Below are positions 62,290 to 64,000 of a DNA stretch of 64,000 nt, piece after piece. Position 1 is the first letter of the stretch; every line of letters starts with the position of its first letter. The notes below the pieces were generated by a model. That model searched no databases, was not told where the DNA came from, and saw only the letters and a program-made list of their open reading frames with translations. Made by a program: the position numbers and the translations under genes. This stretch comes from a virus, in the IMG/VR virus record IMGVR_UViG_3300025929_000014, positions 41,787 to 105,786 of that record; one strand, written 5' to 3'.

Positions 62290-64000
62290 TTACTCATCTC
62301 CAAACTCTGTGAAATCCTCGCCGTCGTCGTGGCCGGGCCGCTTCTTTGATTCTACATCGAAGCCGGTGCTGATTTCCACCCTGTTTTCGCCTGGCTTGCC
62401 TTCCAGAATCCGGCCGCCGACGGAACGCTTTTGATCGAGGCGGGCAGCCATCTTATGGTCGTTGGTGTTCTTGCCTTCAGTGGTCACTGCGTGCAGCAGC
62501 ACATGCCGGGTCGTGCGGTCCTGGCCCAGACGGCTGATACGCCGGTCGGTCTGGTCTTGCTGACCATAGAGCCACTCGCGGTTGAGGTGGATCATCAGGT
62601 CACCGCCGCCACCGGGATCGTCATGATGACCCTGCAGATTGACGCCTTCGGAGGCCGCTTTGGTGATGATCAGCACGCGCAAGGGATCCCTTGGGTTGTT
62701 ATAGCGATTGATTAGCTCCTGGCGAGCGGTATTGTTGCCGGTCTCCAGGATGGCCACCTGATCGCTGCGCAGGCCGTTGCGCTTCATCACGCCGTCGCGA
62801 ATCAGCTTGAGGTGCATGCCCTCTTGCTTGCGCATCTTGCCGGACTTCGGGTCGAGCTTTTCGGGACCATTGTTATGGCCGGTGTAGATAACGGCGCCCT
62901 TGCCGCCATTGGTGAAGTGCTGCTGGATGATATTGGACGCCTCTTGCACCTTGGTCGAAACACCATCTGTCTCGCGTGCATACTCATTGACCAGCCGGCG
63001 TATCTCATGGCCGCCACCCAGCACCGTCATCTCTTCGCTGTTCGGCACCTTGGAGAGATCCAGAAGGCGGGGATCGACGGCAATCTGCTGCATGCGCAGG
63101 CCGAGCGTGACCAGCATCTCCTTCTTCTCTTTATTCGAGCCGCCGCCCCCCTCATCATCGCCGCCATCCTGATAGTCGCGCATGCTGGAGAGGATCGCCG
63201 TGCCGGCTTTCTTGAACATCGTATAGAGCTTGCTCTGGGCGGGGCTCATGGTGATGTTCCGCGCCTCTTCGATACGCGGCGGGATGGTCAGACCGGCGCC
63301 CGCCAGCTGCTTTTTGGCGTGCGGATCGTCGGCGGAGAGATAGAACATGGCCGGCTTGGCGCGGTCGCATAGCTCATCCAGGTTCTTATAGGCGGCATCG
63401 ACGCTATTGCCGTCGGCGCCGGCACGCTGGTCTACATAGCGGCTGATGAACTGGGCGCGCGTGCCCAGGAGGCCCGGCGAGACCATTTCGGTCATCTGAT
63501 GCACGTCCTGCGGCTTGTTGTGCATCGGCGTGCCGGTGAGCAACTGCATGCTCGACATGCCCATCAGATGCTCCCGGAAGGCTTTGGAGCGCTGCGAGGT
63601 GGGATTCTTGAGGTTATGCGCCTCGTCGATGATCAGGTGATCGGCGCCAAGACTCATCAACGCGTCCAGCTTACTGTCGTCATCGGCCGTATCTTCAGGA
63701 TCGCCCTTGCTGGCGATCTCCTGGTCGATGGCGGCAATACGCGCCACTGCTTTATTGTGGAAATCGCGCTGCGCCTGATTGCCTTGCAGCGAATGGCGCA
63801 GATCGTCCTCGAAGCCGGCGACGCTTGCCTGGTGCATCTCGCGCTCGGTCCTGAGCGCCTGAATCTCTTTATTGAGCCGGTCGCGCGAGGTGGTGGCATT
63901 CATGTCGCCGTAGCCGGCAATCACGATGTCGGCGGCGCGCATCTTCTCTTCTTGCGTCTCGGTGTCTTCCGGCTTCTGGCGGCCATCGGCCGTCAGCGCG
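62290..64000 (-). CDS. SNF2-type helicase, late-region, 5' end cut by window
   Basis: The frame stays open to the window end, so the N-terminus with Walker A is missing; an internal ATG lies at 63942. Visible motifs are DHLIIDEAHNLKNP (motif II, DEAH), QLLTGTPMHNKPQD (III), AVIYTGHNNGPEKL, and in the second lobe VLIITKAASEGVNLQGHHDD (V) and QQDQTDRRISRLGQDR (VI). It is an SNF2 ATPase separate from the early one at 1547. Its place beside head genes suggests it is packaged or helps DNA ejection. Insertion segments such as GGDDEGGGGSNKEKKE occur. Confidence 0.88.
   Translation of the reverse strand, partial: ALTADGRQKPEDTETQEEKMRAADIVIAGYGDMNATTSRDRLNKEIQALRTEREMHQASVAGFEDDLRHSLQGNQAQRDFHNKAVARIAAIDQEIASKGDPEDTADDDSKLDALMSLGADHLIIDEAHNLKNPTSQRSKAFREHLMGMSSMQLLTGTPMHNKPQDVHQMTEMVSPGLLGTRAQFISRYVDQRAGADGNSVDAAYKNLDELCDRAKPAMFYLSADDPHAKKQLAGAGLTIPPRIEEARNITMSPAQSKLYTMFKKAGTAILSSMRDYQDGGDDEGGGGSNKEKKEMLVTLGLRMQQIAVDPRLLDLSKVPNSEEMTVLGGGHEIRRLVNEYARETDGVSTKVQEASNIIQQHFTNGGKGAVIYTGHNNGPEKLDPKSGKMRKQEGMHLKLIRDGVMKRNGLRSDQVAILETGNNTARQELINRYNNPRDPLRVLIITKAASEGVNLQGHHDDPGGGGDLMIHLNREWLYGQQDQTDRRISRLGQDRTTRHVLLHAVTTEGKNTNDHKMAARLDQKRSVGGRILEGKPGENRVEISTGFDVESKKRPGHDDGEDFTEFGDE

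Noticed and set aside
1-64000. CRISPR arrays, insertion sequences, integrase or attachment sites
   Set aside because: No regularly spaced short repeats with unique spacers, no transposase or integrase motifs and no flanking inverted repeats were seen.

Overview
The window is a large piece of a double-stranded DNA tailed bacteriophage genome (Caudoviricetes). A contractile-tail sheath gene (43728-45209), tube, tape measure, gp25-like and J-like baseplate genes show a myovirus-type particle. The HK97-type major capsid protein and the prohead protease place it among HK97-fold phages. The host is bacterial: Shine-Dalgarno sequences are strong, promoters are sigma70-like and terminators are intrinsic. 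The sequence does not identify the host. No integrase, repressor or attachment site was seen, which fits a lytic lifestyle. Terminase and portal genes are not in the window and probably lie beyond position 64000, where the last gene is cut off.

There are two convergent arms. The left arm (1-19010, almost all + strand) is the early/replication region. It is tightly packed, with many 1-17 base overlaps. It encodes a putative sliding-clamp-like protein, an SNF2-type helicase, a MazG-like protein, small DNA-binding proteins, a HicA-like protein, a SWIM zinc-finger protein, a RecB/Cas4-like nuclease, a Sak4-like ATPase with a DUF669-like partner, a dNMP kinase, a HAD phosphatase, a uracil-DNA glycosylase fused to a family A DNA polymerase, an RNA ligase, ThyX, a Dam-type adenine methyltransferase and an Acb2/Tad1-type anti-CBASS sponge. 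Two promoters share TTGACA-N17-TAGAGT. One secreted-protein gene (5950-6414) runs against the rest with its own promoter, like a moron. The arm ends at a perfect bidirectional terminator (19031-19065).

The right arm (19091-64000, minus strand) is the late region, read from right to left: partial SNF2 helicase, a head-associated protein, a 1641-residue Pro/Ala-rich protein, prohead protease, major capsid protein, a 698-base non-coding island, head-tail adaptor, repeat and LamG fibre or decoration proteins, a secreted glycosidase-like protein, head-tail completion proteins, sheath, tube, tail chaperones with a likely -1 frameshift, tape measure, LysM protein, hub with M23 peptidase, spike/fibre, gp25-like, J-like, fibres, repeat proteins, small membrane proteins (holin candidates), and finally a block of enzymes (DUF1906, GH-A-type glycosidase, papain-like and subtilisin-like peptidases) that probably attack the host envelope.

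The non-coding island (52914-53611) carries three + strand tRNA-like genes, divergent extended -10 promoters inside an inverted repeat, and three long perfect or near-perfect hairpins. All three tRNA-like genes have intact acceptor and T arms but abnormal anticodon arms. The most unusual points are this tRNA set (possibly linked to the phage RNA ligase), the UDG-polymerase fusion, the Acb2-like protein, and the signal-peptide glycosidase inserted in the head-tail module.
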